From the NCBI GenBank assembly GCA_004556565.1, contig SFGN01000001.1, positions 62,001 through 126,000 of the forward strand: 64,000 bases of DNA. Direction: 5' to 3'. The notes beneath the pieces are model-generated. The model did no database searches and was not told the DNA's origin. It saw nothing but the letters and a program-made list of their open reading frames with translations. Positions 27,813 to 37,271 of the stretch are shown piece by piece. How positions within the stretch are numbered: the first letter of the stretch is position 1; each line of letters begins with the position of its first letter. Made by a program: the position numbers and the translations under genes. Origin of the DNA: Lachnospiraceae bacterium. GTDB taxonomy: Bacteria > Bacillota_A > Clostridia > Lachnospirales > Lachnospiraceae.

Positions 27813-28203
27813 TTACCAGAAGTTCAATAGCGTTTGCATGTAATTTAGCAACAAATTGTTCTTGTAACATTTAAGTTTTGTTTCTGAAATGTTAATTCTT
27901 ACGAAAATCTTTCATAAATAATCTTTGAATTTCAGTAAGGAACACTCCTCTGAATAATAACACCATTTTCATATTAACAAAAAGCCAATACCCAACTTGT
28001 TCTGACTCAAGTTAGCAGGATATTCTATATGATTGTATTTTTATGCATAAATAATGTATATTTTCGCCCGCTGATTATTCTTTCATTTGTCATTTTTCCC
28101 AGTTTCAGACCTGTTATTTTAGTAAATAAGCCTTGATTCTATGAACTTTTCTATGCTTTTTTTGTTTTTTTTGAGAAAACTTTCCTTTTTTTATAATTTT
28201 CTA
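27813..28203 (+). other. AT-rich spacer ahead of argG
   Basis: About 390 bp rich in A/T with several poly-T runs. No gene of normal length is seen. A 20-codon open frame on the minus strand (beginning MLQEQFVAKLHANAIELL) ends within the spacer and could be a scrap of the lost regulator or chance. The argG promoter starts at the right end. Confidence 0.4.
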
Positions 28204-28232
28204 TTGCATAATTATAAAACCTGTTGTATAGT
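28204..28232 (+). promoter_or_regulatory. argG promoter with ArgR-like box
   Basis: -35 TTGCAT (28204-28209), 17-bp spacer, -10 TATAGT (28227-28232). The -35 begins TTGCATAATTATA, identical to the box core on the argC promoter. Transcription should start near 28239, giving a short leader. Confidence 0.65.
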
Positions 28233-28273
28233 ATATGACAGCTTACAGATGACTTACTTAGGAGGTAATGAAA

Positions 28274-29497
28274 ATGAGTAAAGAAAAGGTAGTTCTGGCA
28301 TATTCAGGTGGTTTGGATACAACAGCGATTATTCCATGGCTGAAAGAAAATTTTGATTATGAAGTAATCTGCTGCTGCATCGACTGCGGACAGGGAAATG
28401 AACTTGACGGTCTTGAAGAAAGAGCAAAGCTGTCCGGCGCTTCCAAATTATATATTGAAAACATTATTGATGAGTTCTGTGATGAATATATCATGCCTTG
28501 CGTAAAAGCAGGTGCGATTTATGAGAATAAATATCTGCTTGGTACATCTATGGCACGTCCTGCCATCGCAAAACGTCTTGTAGAGATTGCCCGCAAAGAA
28601 GGGGCATCTGCTATCTGCCACGGCGCAACCGGTAAAGGCAATGACCAGATTCGTTTTGAACTGGGCATAAAGGCACTTGCTCCGGATCTGAAAATCATCG
28701 CTCCGTGGAGAATGACAGATATCTGGACAATGCAGTCCCGTGAAGATGAGATTGAATACTGCAAACAGCATGGCATTGATCTTCCGTTTGATACAAAACA
28801 CAGCTACAGCCGTGACCGCAACCTGTGGCATATCAGCCACGAAGGTCTTGAACTTGAAGACCCGGCGAATGAACCGAACTATGATGATCTTCTTGTCCTC
28901 GGAGTTACACCGGAGAAAGCTCCGGAGGAAGGCGAATATGTGACAATGACATTCGAGGCAGGTGTTCCGAAGAGCCTGAACGGAAAAGAAATGAAAGTTT
29001 CCGAGATCATCACTGAGTTAAACGTACTTGGCGGAAAACATGGTATCGGCATTGTTGACATTGTAGAAAACCGTGTTGTAGGCATGAAATCCCGCGGCGT
29101 ATATGAGACACCGGGCGGAACAATTCTTATGGCTGCACATGAACAGCTCGAAGAACTTGTCCTTGACCGTGCAACATACGAAGTTAAAAGAGATCTTGGT
29201 AATAAATTTGCGCAGATCGTATATGAAGGAAAATGGTTCACACCTCTGCGCGAAGCCATCCAGGCTTTCATTGATGTGACACAGGAATATGTGACCGGTG
29301 AAGTGAAATTCAAACTTTACAAAGGAAATATCATCAAAGCCGGAGAGACATCACCATACTCCCTGTATAATGAGTCCCTTGCAAGCTTCACAACAGGAGA
29401 CCTGTATGACCACCACGATGCAGAAGGATTTATCAACCTGTTCGGACTGCCGCTAAAGGTACGTGCAATGAAGATGCAGGAAGTAAATAACAAATAA
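28274..29497 (+). CDS. argG: Argininosuccinate synthase
   Basis: 407 aa from the ATG at 28274; an ATG at 28268 is only two bases from the GGAGG site at 28261, so the second start is better placed. Condenses citrulline and aspartate using ATP. P-loop-like AYSGGLDTTAI at the N-terminus, CHGATGKGNDQIRFEL and YETPGGTILMAAHE are ArgG hallmarks. It stands alone, with no argH following, ends in a strong terminator, and shares its operator motif with the argC operon. Confidence 0.96.
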   Translation: MSKEKVVLAYSGGLDTTAIIPWLKENFDYEVICCCIDCGQGNELDGLEERAKLSGASKLYIENIIDEFCDEYIMPCVKAGAIYENKYLLGTSMARPAIAKRLVEIARKEGASAICHGATGKGNDQIRFELGIKALAPDLKIIAPWRMTDIWTMQSREDEIEYCKQHGIDLPFDTKHSYSRDRNLWHISHEGLELEDPANEPNYDDLLVLGVTPEKAPEEGEYVTMTFEAGVPKSLNGKEMKVSEIITELNVLGGKHGIGIVDIVENRVVGMKSRGVYETPGGTILMAAHEQLEELVLDRATYEVKRDLGNKFAQIVYEGKWFTPLREAIQAFIDVTQEYVTGEVKFKLYKGNIIKAGETSPYSLYNESLASFTTGDLYDHHDAEGFINLFGLPLKVRAMKMQEVNNK

Positions 29498-29542
29498 TCC
29501 TTTTATTCAAATGATATATATTTAAAGAATATGAAATTTCTG

Positions 29543-29582
29543 AAATGCAGGTACATGTCTGATTATGTACCTGCATTTTTCA
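29543..29582 (+). terminator. argG terminator, probably two-way
   Basis: Stem ATGCAGGTACAT / ATGTACCTGCAT (12 perfect pairs) with an eight-base loop, then TTTTT. The A-run on the other side would also let it end the minus-strand dipeptidase transcript. Confidence 0.85.
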
Positions 29583-29689
29583 AAAACACTGTCTGTTTAC
29601 CGGTTTTCCTGCTTCCGTTTCTTTCCCCGGTTATTCCTGTTTTTCTGTTATTCCTGATTTTTTTCCCGGTTTCCGGCCTCTGTTTCCTA

Positions 29690-30703
29690 TCAAAGTATCT
29701 CTTTCATCACCCTGAGTGCATTCCCCGACCATATTTTGTCCAACTGGCGTTCCGTAATCCCCTGAGCTTTCATACAATACCAGAGTTTTTCCATGTCTCT
29801 CACATGAAAAACATACTCATTCCCACTGTCTTCCGATGACAGATTTCCAAAAGAAAAGCCGTCAAAATCTGAACCGACAGACACAACGTCTTCTCCTGCT
29901 GTCACGATCATATGCAGTGCATGACAGGCAATATCGGCCATCGAAGCCTTCCCGTCTTCCTTTATAAAGAACGGATAGAAATTCAAACCCGCCACACCTC
30001 CTTTTTCCGCCAGTGCCTTCAGCATATCATCCGTCAGATTCCGGGGATGACCGCACAGCGGCCTGCAGTTTGAATGAGAAGCGACAACCGGCGTCTTGCT
30101 TTCTCGTATACAGTCCCAAAAACCACCGTCTGATAAATGCGATACATCAACAATCATTCCTGATTGATTCATCTGCTTTACAACTTCTATACCAAAATCA
30201 GTCAGCCCTTTTCTCATAATATCAGTATTCCTGCTGTTCGGATAACCCAGGCAGTTTTTATAATTCCATGTTAATGTAATCAGACGGACACCTCTTTGAT
30301 ACAATTCAGAAAGACGTTCAATTTCTCCATTCAGTATACCGCCTTCTTCAACCGTAGCAATCGCTGCGATTCTGCCTTTTTTAATACATTCTTCAATATC
30401 AGAAAACAGCTTTGCCTGATGGATTTCAAAGTCTGGAATCAAATTCAATTCCTGCTCCAGCCTGGACAGCAGGTGCTGCACTTCCTCCCACGCATAGTCC
30501 CAGTCTTTTTTTGTTATTGTTGATTTAACCGGTTTACTGCTTTGTGACCGGACATCCACATAACATGCAAAAAGCTGAACAATTGTTCCTGCATCCTTCA
30601 ATCCTTTTAAATCAATACATCCGTCATTATCGCGCAGCGTATACCCCGTTCCCTTTTTCATAAGTTCACTGATGGTATCACAATGCATATCAACCAGATT
30701 CAT
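29690..30703 (-). CDS. Membrane dipeptidase (peptidase M19 family)
   Basis: 337 aa from the ATG at 30703 with AGGAAG upstream; a GTG five codons earlier is also open. Zinc ligands in VDMHCDTI (HxD), Glu in ATVEEGG, and His in VDVSHLSDGGFWD and VASHSNCRPL. M19 enzymes cleave dipeptides, including D-amino-acid ones. No signal peptide is seen, so it is probably cytoplasmic, as in most Firmicute members. It is divergent from the C26 amidotransferase. Confidence 0.92.
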   Translation of the reverse strand: MNLVDMHCDTISELMKKGTGYTLRDNDGCIDLKGLKDAGTIVQLFACYVDVRSQSSKPVKSTITKKDWDYAWEEVQHLLSRLEQELNLIPDFEIHQAKLFSDIEECIKKGRIAAIATVEEGGILNGEIERLSELYQRGVRLITLTWNYKNCLGYPNSRNTDIMRKGLTDFGIEVVKQMNQSGMIVDVSHLSDGGFWDCIRESKTPVVASHSNCRPLCGHPRNLTDDMLKALAEKGGVAGLNFYPFFIKEDGKASMADIACHALHMIVTAGEDVVSVGSDFDGFSFGNLSSEDSGNEYVFHVRDMEKLWYCMKAQGITERQLDKIWSGNALRVMKEIL

Positions 30704-30837
30704 CTTCCTATTCCTCACTAAAACTCAAAATTCTTAATAAAAATATAGCACACACCAACTCTGATATGTATATTCTCTCCTGCTTTTTCATATCCTATGA
30801 CAAAACACCATTGTCCGGCATCAAAGAAAGGAATCTT

Positions 30838-31539
30838 ATGAAACCTGTTATCGGCATCGTAACCTGCGGTTTTATCGAAAACAAACAATTTGTTTCCAAT
30901 GCTTATATCCAGTCAATCCGGTATTCCGGAGGTATCCCGCTGATTCTTCCGCTCGTCCGCTCCGATCAGATGATCCAGGACTATATCCGGCTGTGCGACG
31001 GATTCCTTTTTTGCGGAGGAGGAGACATCACACCGCTTTTATTTGGTCAGGAACCTAAAAACGGAAACGGGAGCACCAACATAACACTTGATATTTTCCA
31101 GCTCCGTCTCATGAGAAATATATTAAAAACTGAAAAACCGGTCTTTTGCATATGCCGCGGGATGCAGGTTTTTAATATAGCATGCGGAGGGACAATTTAT
31201 CAGGATGTTGCTCTGCAGCCGGGAACTTCCCTGAATCATATGCAGCATTCCCGCAGCCGAAGTGATGTAAGCCACAGGATCAAAATCAAAAAAGGAACGA
31301 TATTATATCAGAACATCGGAAGTTGCCTGTATGTTAACAGCTACCATCATCAGACTCTGGATAAACTTGGAATCGGCCTTATGGTCAGTGCCACTGCCGC
31401 CGATGAAACAATAGAGGCAATTGAAATCCCCGGCCATCCATTTGCCCTCGGAGTCCAGTGGCATCCGGAAAGCATGTATCGGACTTCTTCCGAAATGCGT
31501 GTCCTGTTTAACAATTTTATATCACATGCAACAAATTAG
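30838..31539 (+). CDS. Class I glutamine amidotransferase-like hydrolase (peptidase C26, PuuD-like)
   Basis: 233 aa from the ATG at 30838, preceded by AAAGAAAGGAATCTT; a longer frame from 30766 has no site. Catalytic Cys in VFCICRGMQVFNIACGG and His-Glu in VQWHPESMYR. The family includes gamma-glutamyl-GABA hydrolase (PuuD), but no polyamine genes are near, so the substrate is open; breakdown of gamma-glutamyl peptides would fit the neighbouring dipeptidase. Confidence 0.88.
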   Translation: MKPVIGIVTCGFIENKQFVSNAYIQSIRYSGGIPLILPLVRSDQMIQDYIRLCDGFLFCGGGDITPLLFGQEPKNGNGSTNITLDIFQLRLMRNILKTEKPVFCICRGMQVFNIACGGTIYQDVALQPGTSLNHMQHSRSRSDVSHRIKIKKGTILYQNIGSCLYVNSYHHQTLDKLGIGLMVSATAADETIEAIEIPGHPFALGVQWHPESMYRTSSEMRVLFNNFISHATN

Positions 31540-31618
31540 CGAACGGCTCTTACATGATTTTTTAAAATCAGGACATACTACTGCATGTAACATTTATCAA
31601 CAAAAGGAGGACTTTGAC

Positions 31619-31801
31619 ATGACTGATCTTTCAATATTGGATCTGCAGAATCTGCGCCATTTGATCGGCGGCTATGAAACCACACACTGCAAAATGACGG
31701 ATTACGCTGCACAAGCACAGGATGCACAGGTTAAAAAACTGTTTCAGGATGCAGCCGACTCTGCAATGAAAAACAAACAGGAACTGATGAAATTCTTATA
31801 A
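31619..31801 (+). CDS. Small CotF-like spore coat protein
   Basis: 60 aa, start MTDLSILDLQNLRHLIGG with AAAGGAGG eight bases upstream. Helical, with HCKMTDYAAQAQDAQVKKLF, typical of the short coat F-like proteins (ferritin-like fold) of Clostridia. It lies 12 bp before a second, longer member. Confidence 0.75.
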   Translation: MTDLSILDLQNLRHLIGGYETTHCKMTDYAAQAQDAQVKKLFQDAADSAMKNKQELMKFL

Positions 31802-31813
31802 GAGGTGAAAAAC

Positions 31814-32071
31814 ATGGATGAAAAAACAATGGTTACCGACGCTCTGGTCGGAGTAAATGGTGAATTAAAAATGTTTGGTGACATGATACCACAGACAGAG
31901 AATCCACAATTAAAGCAATGTTTAAAGCAAATCCGCAATGAATGCGAAACAGCGCAGGAAAAGCTTTATCAGACAGCCCGGGAAAAACATTACTATGTTC
32001 CTGCACAGAAAGCATCCCAGATGGAAATTGACCACGTGAAATCTATTCTCACTCAGCCGAAAATGTTCTGA
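31814..32071 (+). CDS. CotF-like spore coat protein
   Basis: 85 aa from the ATG at 31814, with AGAGGTG six bases upstream; the GTG at 31805 is part of that site. Helical, with VTDALVGVNGELKMFGDMIPQ, CLKQIRNECETAQEKLY and YYVPAQKAS, typical of the coat F domain. Forms a two-gene unit with the preceding protein and is expected to be made in the sporulating mother cell. No recognisable sigma-E/K promoter could be assigned. Confidence 0.82.
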   Translation: MDEKTMVTDALVGVNGELKMFGDMIPQTENPQLKQCLKQIRNECETAQEKLYQTAREKHYYVPAQKASQMEIDHVKSILTQPKMF

Positions 32072-32104
32072 TTATATCCGGGTCTGTCCCGGTTATGTTT
32101 CAAA

Positions 32105-32145
32105 GAAGCAGATATCCTTAAGGGATATCTGCCTCTTTGCATTTT
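32105..32145 (+). terminator. Hairpin between coat genes and sipW
   Basis: Stem GCAGATATCC / GGGATATCTGC around TTAA, flanked by AAGAA and TCTTT. The T-rich stretch after it is interrupted (CTCTTTGCATTTTCC), so it is a moderate terminator serving the convergent units. Confidence 0.6.
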
Positions 32146-32148
32146 CCT

Positions 32149-32613
32149 TTAAACTGTATGCGCCACTTTTAATATTCCGGTTTTTATTCCCCAGATTAAA
32201 TATCCGACACACGGAATAGTAAAAATAGTTTTTCCTTTAAAATTATCTTTTGTCGTGGTGATTCCGTCTGACACATCATTTGCATCCCCTTTTGTCTCAA
32301 TACCTGTTTTTGTTACCCTAACTGCACGGTGAGTCACCATCATGCCTGAGACCGTCTCGTATGCAATAACATCCCCTGCTTCCACATCTTCATAAGATGC
32401 TCTGGTATTGATAATGCAAATACTGCCGGTATGTATCTGTGGTTCCATGGAACCGGATAACACAACATACGGACGTACTCCAAGACACCAGGCAAACATA
32501 GCAGCCATCAGACAGATACATATCAAAGTTGATACCAGGTTTAAAAACCTACCAGCTGACCGTATTTTGCACATAAGCATTGTGACTGTACCATTGATAA
32601 TTTGTCTTTTCAT
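32149..32613 (-). CDS. sipW: SipW-type signal peptidase I
   Basis: 154 aa. An N-terminal membrane helix (LVSTLICICLMAAMFAWCL) is followed by the catalytic Ser in VLSGSMEPQI; the general-base position is His (MVTHRAVRV) instead of Lys, the mark of the ER/archaeal type to which SipW belongs. A second helix lies at the C-terminus. SipW cleaves TasA/CalY-type substrates, and such proteins are encoded just upstream. The start overlaps the vWA gene by 65 bp; ATGs at 32580 or 32574 are alternatives without a good site. Last gene of the cluster. Confidence 0.9.
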   Translation of the reverse strand: MKRQIINGTVTMLMCKIRSAGRFLNLVSTLICICLMAAMFAWCLGVRPYVVLSGSMEPQIHTGSICIINTRASYEDVEAGDVIAYETVSGMMVTHRAVRVTKTGIETKGDANDVSDGITTTKDNFKGKTIFTIPCVGYLIWGIKTGILKVAHTV

Positions 32614-35431
32614 TACAAAATTCTACCTCGGTCCCTTCCGGATTTTCTTTCAGGTTCACTTTAGCATACACCGGATAATACTCCTGTCCGGTATCTCTTC
32701 TTTCAAGAATCTGTACCGTGCTGACGTTTCCTTCTACAGATGTAAGTCGGTAACGCATAGTTTTCACTTCCTCGACTGAGTATTCCGTACTAAGTGGGAT
32801 ATCCGTGAATGTATATGTCATCGAACACGTCCCATCCGCTGTTTTACCGGCATCCACATATTCTTTTGTAAACTCATAGGTATGATAAAACGTATACTCT
32901 TTTCCGTCAGTCCCTTTTCCCGTAACCCGTATCAGAAAAGTTGGATTTCCATGTTCCCACCATATTACATCATCATGGGAGTCTATGGTTTTAATAACCG
33001 TAAGCTCTCCTGTTTTCCTTGTTTCCGTAAAAGTAACGTAAGCATTTCCTGAAGTTATTTTTATATAGTTATTATAATTATCCAGCGTCTCTGAGGCAGA
33101 AGATACCGCTGACGCAGGCACAGCCTGATCCTGAGACAGCGTCAAAAGCTGTGACGCATCTGAAAGGATGATCTGGTTTTCTTTACCTCCTCCACTTTCC
33201 GAAACAATAATGCTCTGACCGTCATTTTGAATCTTCCCACTGTCATCAATTTCATAAATATAATATGTGCCCGCCGGAATATCTGTAGCCGTTATTTTTC
33301 CTGAGCTTTCACCGGCTCTGACCGTTATTGTAAATGTTCGGATGCTTTCTTTTACTATACCTTTTTGCTCTTCCTTGCAGATTGCGTAACGATAATTCCT
33401 GTCTTCTTTCAGATTCCATCCTTCCAGTTTCTTTTCTACTGTAATCGAGGAAGCGTCACTACGGTTAAATATCAGACACGGAGATTCCATCTCCACTGTA
33501 AGCAGCTTGTCTATATTGGCAGAAGACACATACGTCAGCTTCTGAATATCATTTGACTCAACCTGTATATCTTTTCCCCCGGTCACCGTTTTATAATCGG
33601 AATATTTTACCGGGAACGACAAACTATGTCCACTGTCATCATAGCTTCCTTCCGTCATTGTCCCGATATGCCAGTATACTGTATTTGTATTTTTAACATA
33701 CACTGCCTCTGCTTCCGGACACCCGATGGCAGCCTCATATACATTTTTCGGGACTCCGTATTTTAAATCTTTTTCCGCACTTTCCAGCATTATCCAGGAT
33801 TTATCGATCTGTGTTTCATCCAATCTGAATTGTTCGGACAGTTTGTCTGTATAAAATGTCTCAAGTCCCATAATATCTATTTTGTATTGTTCATTAAAGC
33901 GCTGCTCTATGTTTTGAAGAAGTGCTTCAAATTCACCGGTGTTTCTTGCAAACGCAGCCTGTCCGGAGGAATCTGCTTCATTCAACCTTTTTATTACTGC
34001 AGTATCAGCCTGGTTAATGCACACCCCGATTGCATAAAATGTAACACCATCCATAGTATTCAGCTGTGTAATTTGGTCCAGTCCGTTAATCAGTTTATTA
34101 TCTACATCCGTCTCCTTTCCGGAAAATCCCTGAGGTTTTCCATCAGTAAGAAATATCACAAGCGTGTTTTTCTGCTTATCTTCCTTACTTCTGCTGTTCA
34201 AAATCTGAACTGCCTGCTGCAGTGCCCGGGTCCAGTTAGTCCCGCTGTATGTAAATGGATTCTGTATCTGATCCAGTATCCGGTCAAAACTATCCGAATC
34301 CGTCAGCCCTATAGATGTCACACCCTCTTTATACAAAATCTGAGGCTGATATGTTTCAGTGCGAAGTTCGGTCATCGAACCGTAAGATGACAGATTTTCC
34401 CATGTACCGTTTTCCGGAACATCTCCCCAGAATGGAATATAAGCGATCTTATTATTCTCATTCATTTTTTGTATATCACTTACAAGCTGCTTCATAAATT
34501 CCTGTGATCTTGACAGACGGTCATTCATTTCACATTCGGAATCTACCGTGCTTAAATATGTCTTTCCATTAAAAGTTACGATTTTGCTGACATCAACAAA
34601 GTTATAATAACCCGCATCCTCATGTTTTATCCCGTTTACATCATAATATACTGTTCCTTTGATTACCCTCCGGCCCTGTGACTTGTAAGCAGAATACTCC
34701 TGACTTGTTTTCACCAGACAATAATGATGAAGATCTGTCCTGTATATATTATACAGATTGTTTCCGTGTACAAATGTTCCTTTTGAAAAGCCGGTAAGCG
34801 GGTCATCTTCTTTCAACAGATAATAATGATTTTCCAACTGGCACGGAGAATTAAATGTCATTTCCGTATTGACAATAGAGCCGCCCATAAAGCCTCTTCC
34901 GTCATAATTCAAATCTGCCGTATAATCACGTCCGTCCGTAACTAAATCAATAAATCTATCTACTTCCTCAAAAGAGTATGAACCTGCCTGTGCTGACACA
35001 TATCCGACACCCTGATTCTGTGAAACGGCAAGCCCCTCATTCTCCAACTGGATTTTAAACCCATAGTTGGAATCCATTGACCCGGATTTATCGTGTACCA
35101 ATATGACATTCATATCTTCTGTACCGATGACAGATCCGGAATTTGACTGGTATTGCAAAATAATTCTTGCATCTCCATTTTCTTTATTTGTCCACTCTGC
35201 CCTTTTCCGGATTGAAGCAGTCAGGTCATTAATCTCTTCTACTGCCATGGTCTGTATCATTTTTTCTTCCGGGATAATTGCATATCTGTCGATCAGTTCC
35301 GCCTGTTCTGCAGAAGCATTCAACGAAACCGATATTAACAAAATCAGGGCCAGGAAAACCGCTGTAATCAGCTTTCCCTGATTTATATATTTTTGTTTCG
35401 TCCAATTCAGTTCGTACCTTTTTCTCTCCAT
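32549..35431 (-). CDS. Large secreted vWA-domain adhesin with Cna-B/SpaA-like domains
   Basis: 960 aa. Signal peptide with helix LITAVFLALILLISVSL. A von Willebrand A domain spans about 120-520, with MIDAS motif VHDKSGSMDSN and LVIFLTDGKPQGF. Then beta-rich segments: a Cna-B/SpaA-like domain (SITVEKKLEGWNLKEDRNY ... AGTYYIYEID) and a C-terminal DUF7601-like domain (GELTVIKTIDSHDDVIWWE). It ends NYQWYSHNAYVQNTVSW with no LPxTG and no membrane tail. Within a SipW/TasA-like cluster, it is probably the tip or adhesive part of a surface fibre. It lies 14 bp after the small SipW-type substrate. Confidence 0.85.
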   Translation of the reverse strand: MERKRYELNWTKQKYINQGKLITAVFLALILLISVSLNASAEQAELIDRYAIIPEEKMIQTMAVEEINDLTASIRKRAEWTNKENGDARIILQYQSNSGSVIGTEDMNVILVHDKSGSMDSNYGFKIQLENEGLAVSQNQGVGYVSAQAGSYSFEEVDRFIDLVTDGRDYTADLNYDGRGFMGGSIVNTEMTFNSPCQLENHYYLLKEDDPLTGFSKGTFVHGNNLYNIYRTDLHHYCLVKTSQEYSAYKSQGRRVIKGTVYYDVNGIKHEDAGYYNFVDVSKIVTFNGKTYLSTVDSECEMNDRLSRSQEFMKQLVSDIQKMNENNKIAYIPFWGDVPENGTWENLSSYGSMTELRTETYQPQILYKEGVTSIGLTDSDSFDRILDQIQNPFTYSGTNWTRALQQAVQILNSRSKEDKQKNTLVIFLTDGKPQGFSGKETDVDNKLINGLDQITQLNTMDGVTFYAIGVCINQADTAVIKRLNEADSSGQAAFARNTGEFEALLQNIEQRFNEQYKIDIMGLETFYTDKLSEQFRLDETQIDKSWIMLESAEKDLKYGVPKNVYEAAIGCPEAEAVYVKNTNTVYWHIGTMTEGSYDDSGHSLSFPVKYSDYKTVTGGKDIQVESNDIQKLTYVSSANIDKLLTVEMESPCLIFNRSDASSITVEKKLEGWNLKEDRNYRYAICKEEQKGIVKESIRTFTITVRAGESSGKITATDIPAGTYYIYEIDDSGKIQNDGQSIIVSESGGGKENQIILSDASQLLTLSQDQAVPASAVSSASETLDNYNNYIKITSGNAYVTFTETRKTGELTVIKTIDSHDDVIWWEHGNPTFLIRVTGKGTDGKEYTFYHTYEFTKEYVDAGKTADGTCSMTYTFTDIPLSTEYSVEEVKTMRYRLTSVEGNVSTVQILERRDTGQEYYPVYAKVNLKENPEGTEVEFCNEKTNYQWYSHNAYVQNTVSW

Positions 35432-35445
35432 TTCATCCCTCCATA

Positions 35446-36045
35446 CTATTCACCGGCTGCCGCAATAAATGCCTCATGTGCATCCGCAAAGCCTTCTGAC
35501 TGTACGGATTCAAATAATACATCTATTGTGAAATCTTTTAACATGTCCGGAATATTTTCCTGTAATTGAATATGTGTGAACACCGGAGATGTTTTTTCAC
35601 CTGTTTTCAGGATATTCTGATAGTAAAACCATCCATCCTCCCCTATTTTCCAGTCAGTTGTGTTCATTCCGGAGGATTCACCCATATAATATTCCAGATA
35701 TTCCTCCGCTCTGCTGTCCGACAGTATGACACGTCCTCTTACGTAACAATCACCCTTGCCCGTATTTTCTGCCTGTGGCTTTTTTACTGTCTTGCTTCCC
35801 GGTTCAACGATTTCATACGTCTCATCAATGATAAGTTTATTGTTTCCGACTGAAAAACGATTCTCCTGTCTGTCTCCGTCTGCCAGATATGCACCTGCAG
35901 CCGCGGCTATCATTGCCAGCAGTACAAATGACAAAACAGCTATTATCCTCAATGCCATAATAATCCTGTCTGCGCTTCGTCTTCTGTTCAATAGAACTCG
36001 GCTCCTTTCTGATATGTTATTACATTCTTTATTTCTATCATTCAT
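35446..36045 (-). CDS. SipW-dependent secreted protein
   Basis: 199 aa. A basic N-terminus, then membrane helix ALRIIAVLSFVLLAMIAAA and the SipW-type junction AGAYLADGDRQENRFSVG, which parallels SAYFTDADTAVNTFTVG of the TasA-like protein in this cluster. The mature part is beta-rich (IVEPGSKTVKKPQAENTGKG, YVRGRVILSDSRAEEYLEYY). Likely a minor fibre subunit processed by the SipW peptidase downstream. It starts 15 bp after the TPQTG gene and precedes the vWA gene. Confidence 0.8.
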   Translation of the reverse strand: MNDRNKECNNISERSRVLLNRRRSADRIIMALRIIAVLSFVLLAMIAAAAGAYLADGDRQENRFSVGNNKLIIDETYEIVEPGSKTVKKPQAENTGKGDCYVRGRVILSDSRAEEYLEYYMGESSGMNTTDWKIGEDGWFYYQNILKTGEKTSPVFTHIQLQENIPDMLKDFTIDVLFESVQSEGFADAHEAFIAAAGE

Positions 36046-36060
36046 TCCGCTGTATCACAG

Positions 36061-37224
36061 TCATAGATTACCATCCTTTCCGCCGTGCTCCGACGGATAC
36101 CGGATCTTTTTCCAAAGTATAACGGCTATCGCTGCTCCGGACAGGATCATGATTCCTGCCGGCATTACAATTTCTTTACCGAAATCACCGGTTTGCGGTG
36201 TAATCGTGGGGACAGTTTTATTTTCCTCTGTTGTAAACACCCATTTCACACAGCTTTCCAGGTCTGCATACTGGTTATCCATTTCTTCCGGCACAGATAT
36301 CCGAAATCCCAGATTTCCTGTTGAACCCGGAGGAAGGACACACAGGATCTGACCGGAAGACAGTTCTTCCGCCCGGATATTGCCCTGGTAAACTTTCCTG
36401 GATTCCCCTTTAACTGCCACCGTAATTTCCAACATAATTTCATCAAGTAGTGGAGATTCTTCCAATATTTCCGTACAGAAATATAAATCCATGTCTTTCT
36501 CTCCGTCATTTTCAAGCACTGCACTGTCACTGTATTCATCCCCCGGCATTAAAACCGGGAAATTGACGAAAAAATCATTCTCATTTGTTATCAGAGAACC
36601 GCTTTCACCCTGGTACTCTACTTTCAGAGTCTGTCTTTCAATATTCTGATAAGATGCAATTGTATAATCTCCATTACTCTTACTTTTGACAATCGTCACC
36701 GTTCCCCACGGGGAATCCGCAGCAAAGTCAGGTACAAAATTTTTGCTCTGGATGGCATCCACATTTATGGCAAGATGCAGTTCTGCTCCTTCATAATCCT
36801 GCGAAAAATTTTCAGGGATTTTCACACCTTTAAATAATTCCACTTCCATATCTTTTTTCAAAGGTTCCTGATAATAAAAATATCCGTCCTCTGCTTTTAT
36901 CCACTGACTGCTCATCCCAAAGATATACCCTTCTAAACCGGAATCATATTCTGAAGGCTGAATTCCGGCGCGTATATAGCATTCACATCCATTGTTACGG
37001 ATGCGGGGAATTTTAGAGATCACTTTTCCGGGCATTATCTCCTGATCGTCTTCCCACAAAATCTCGTTTCCGTCAATTTCCTGATACTCTGTAATTTCAA
37101 TATCGACAATACCTGTCTCAAAACCATTCAGCACTTCCGCCCAGCCTGCCGCATAAACATTTTCCTTCAACACAAACACTGCCAGAAAGCAGGACAGGAT
37201 AACCGGCATAATCATCCTTCTCAA
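36061..37224 (-). CDS. Surface protein with TPQTG tail, TasA-cluster subunit
   Basis: 387 aa. A signal peptide (about 1-25, ending VYAA) is followed by beta-rich domains sharing the ISKIPRIRNNGCECYIRAGI pattern with the other cluster subunits. The C-terminus has TPQTGDFG, a hydrophobic helix (IVMPAGIMILSGAAIAVILW) and a basic end KKIRYPSE, the layout of a sortase substrate with TPQTG in place of LPxTG. No sortase is in the window. Inference: the cell-wall or membrane anchor of the fibre. Confidence 0.8.
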   Translation of the reverse strand: MRRMIMPVILSCFLAVFVLKENVYAAGWAEVLNGFETGIVDIEITEYQEIDGNEILWEDDQEIMPGKVISKIPRIRNNGCECYIRAGIQPSEYDSGLEGYIFGMSSQWIKAEDGYFYYQEPLKKDMEVELFKGVKIPENFSQDYEGAELHLAINVDAIQSKNFVPDFAADSPWGTVTIVKSKSNGDYTIASYQNIERQTLKVEYQGESGSLITNENDFFVNFPVLMPGDEYSDSAVLENDGEKDMDLYFCTEILEESPLLDEIMLEITVAVKGESRKVYQGNIRAEELSSGQILCVLPPGSTGNLGFRISVPEEMDNQYADLESCVKWVFTTEENKTVPTITPQTGDFGKEIVMPAGIMILSGAAIAVILWKKIRYPSEHGGKDGNL

Positions 37225-37271
37225 ATCTAGACCCCCTTACATGTCATCAAAATATTCTTCTGAAACCCGGA

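Noticed and set aside
29531..29839. 102-codon plus-strand frame after argG
   Set aside because: It starts within the argG terminator hairpin, runs into the dipeptidase gene on the other strand and is rich in F/P/L, a shadow frame.
30766..30837. N-terminal extension of the C26 amidotransferase
   Set aside because: The internal ATG at 30838 has a good ribosome site and the extension does not match the family.
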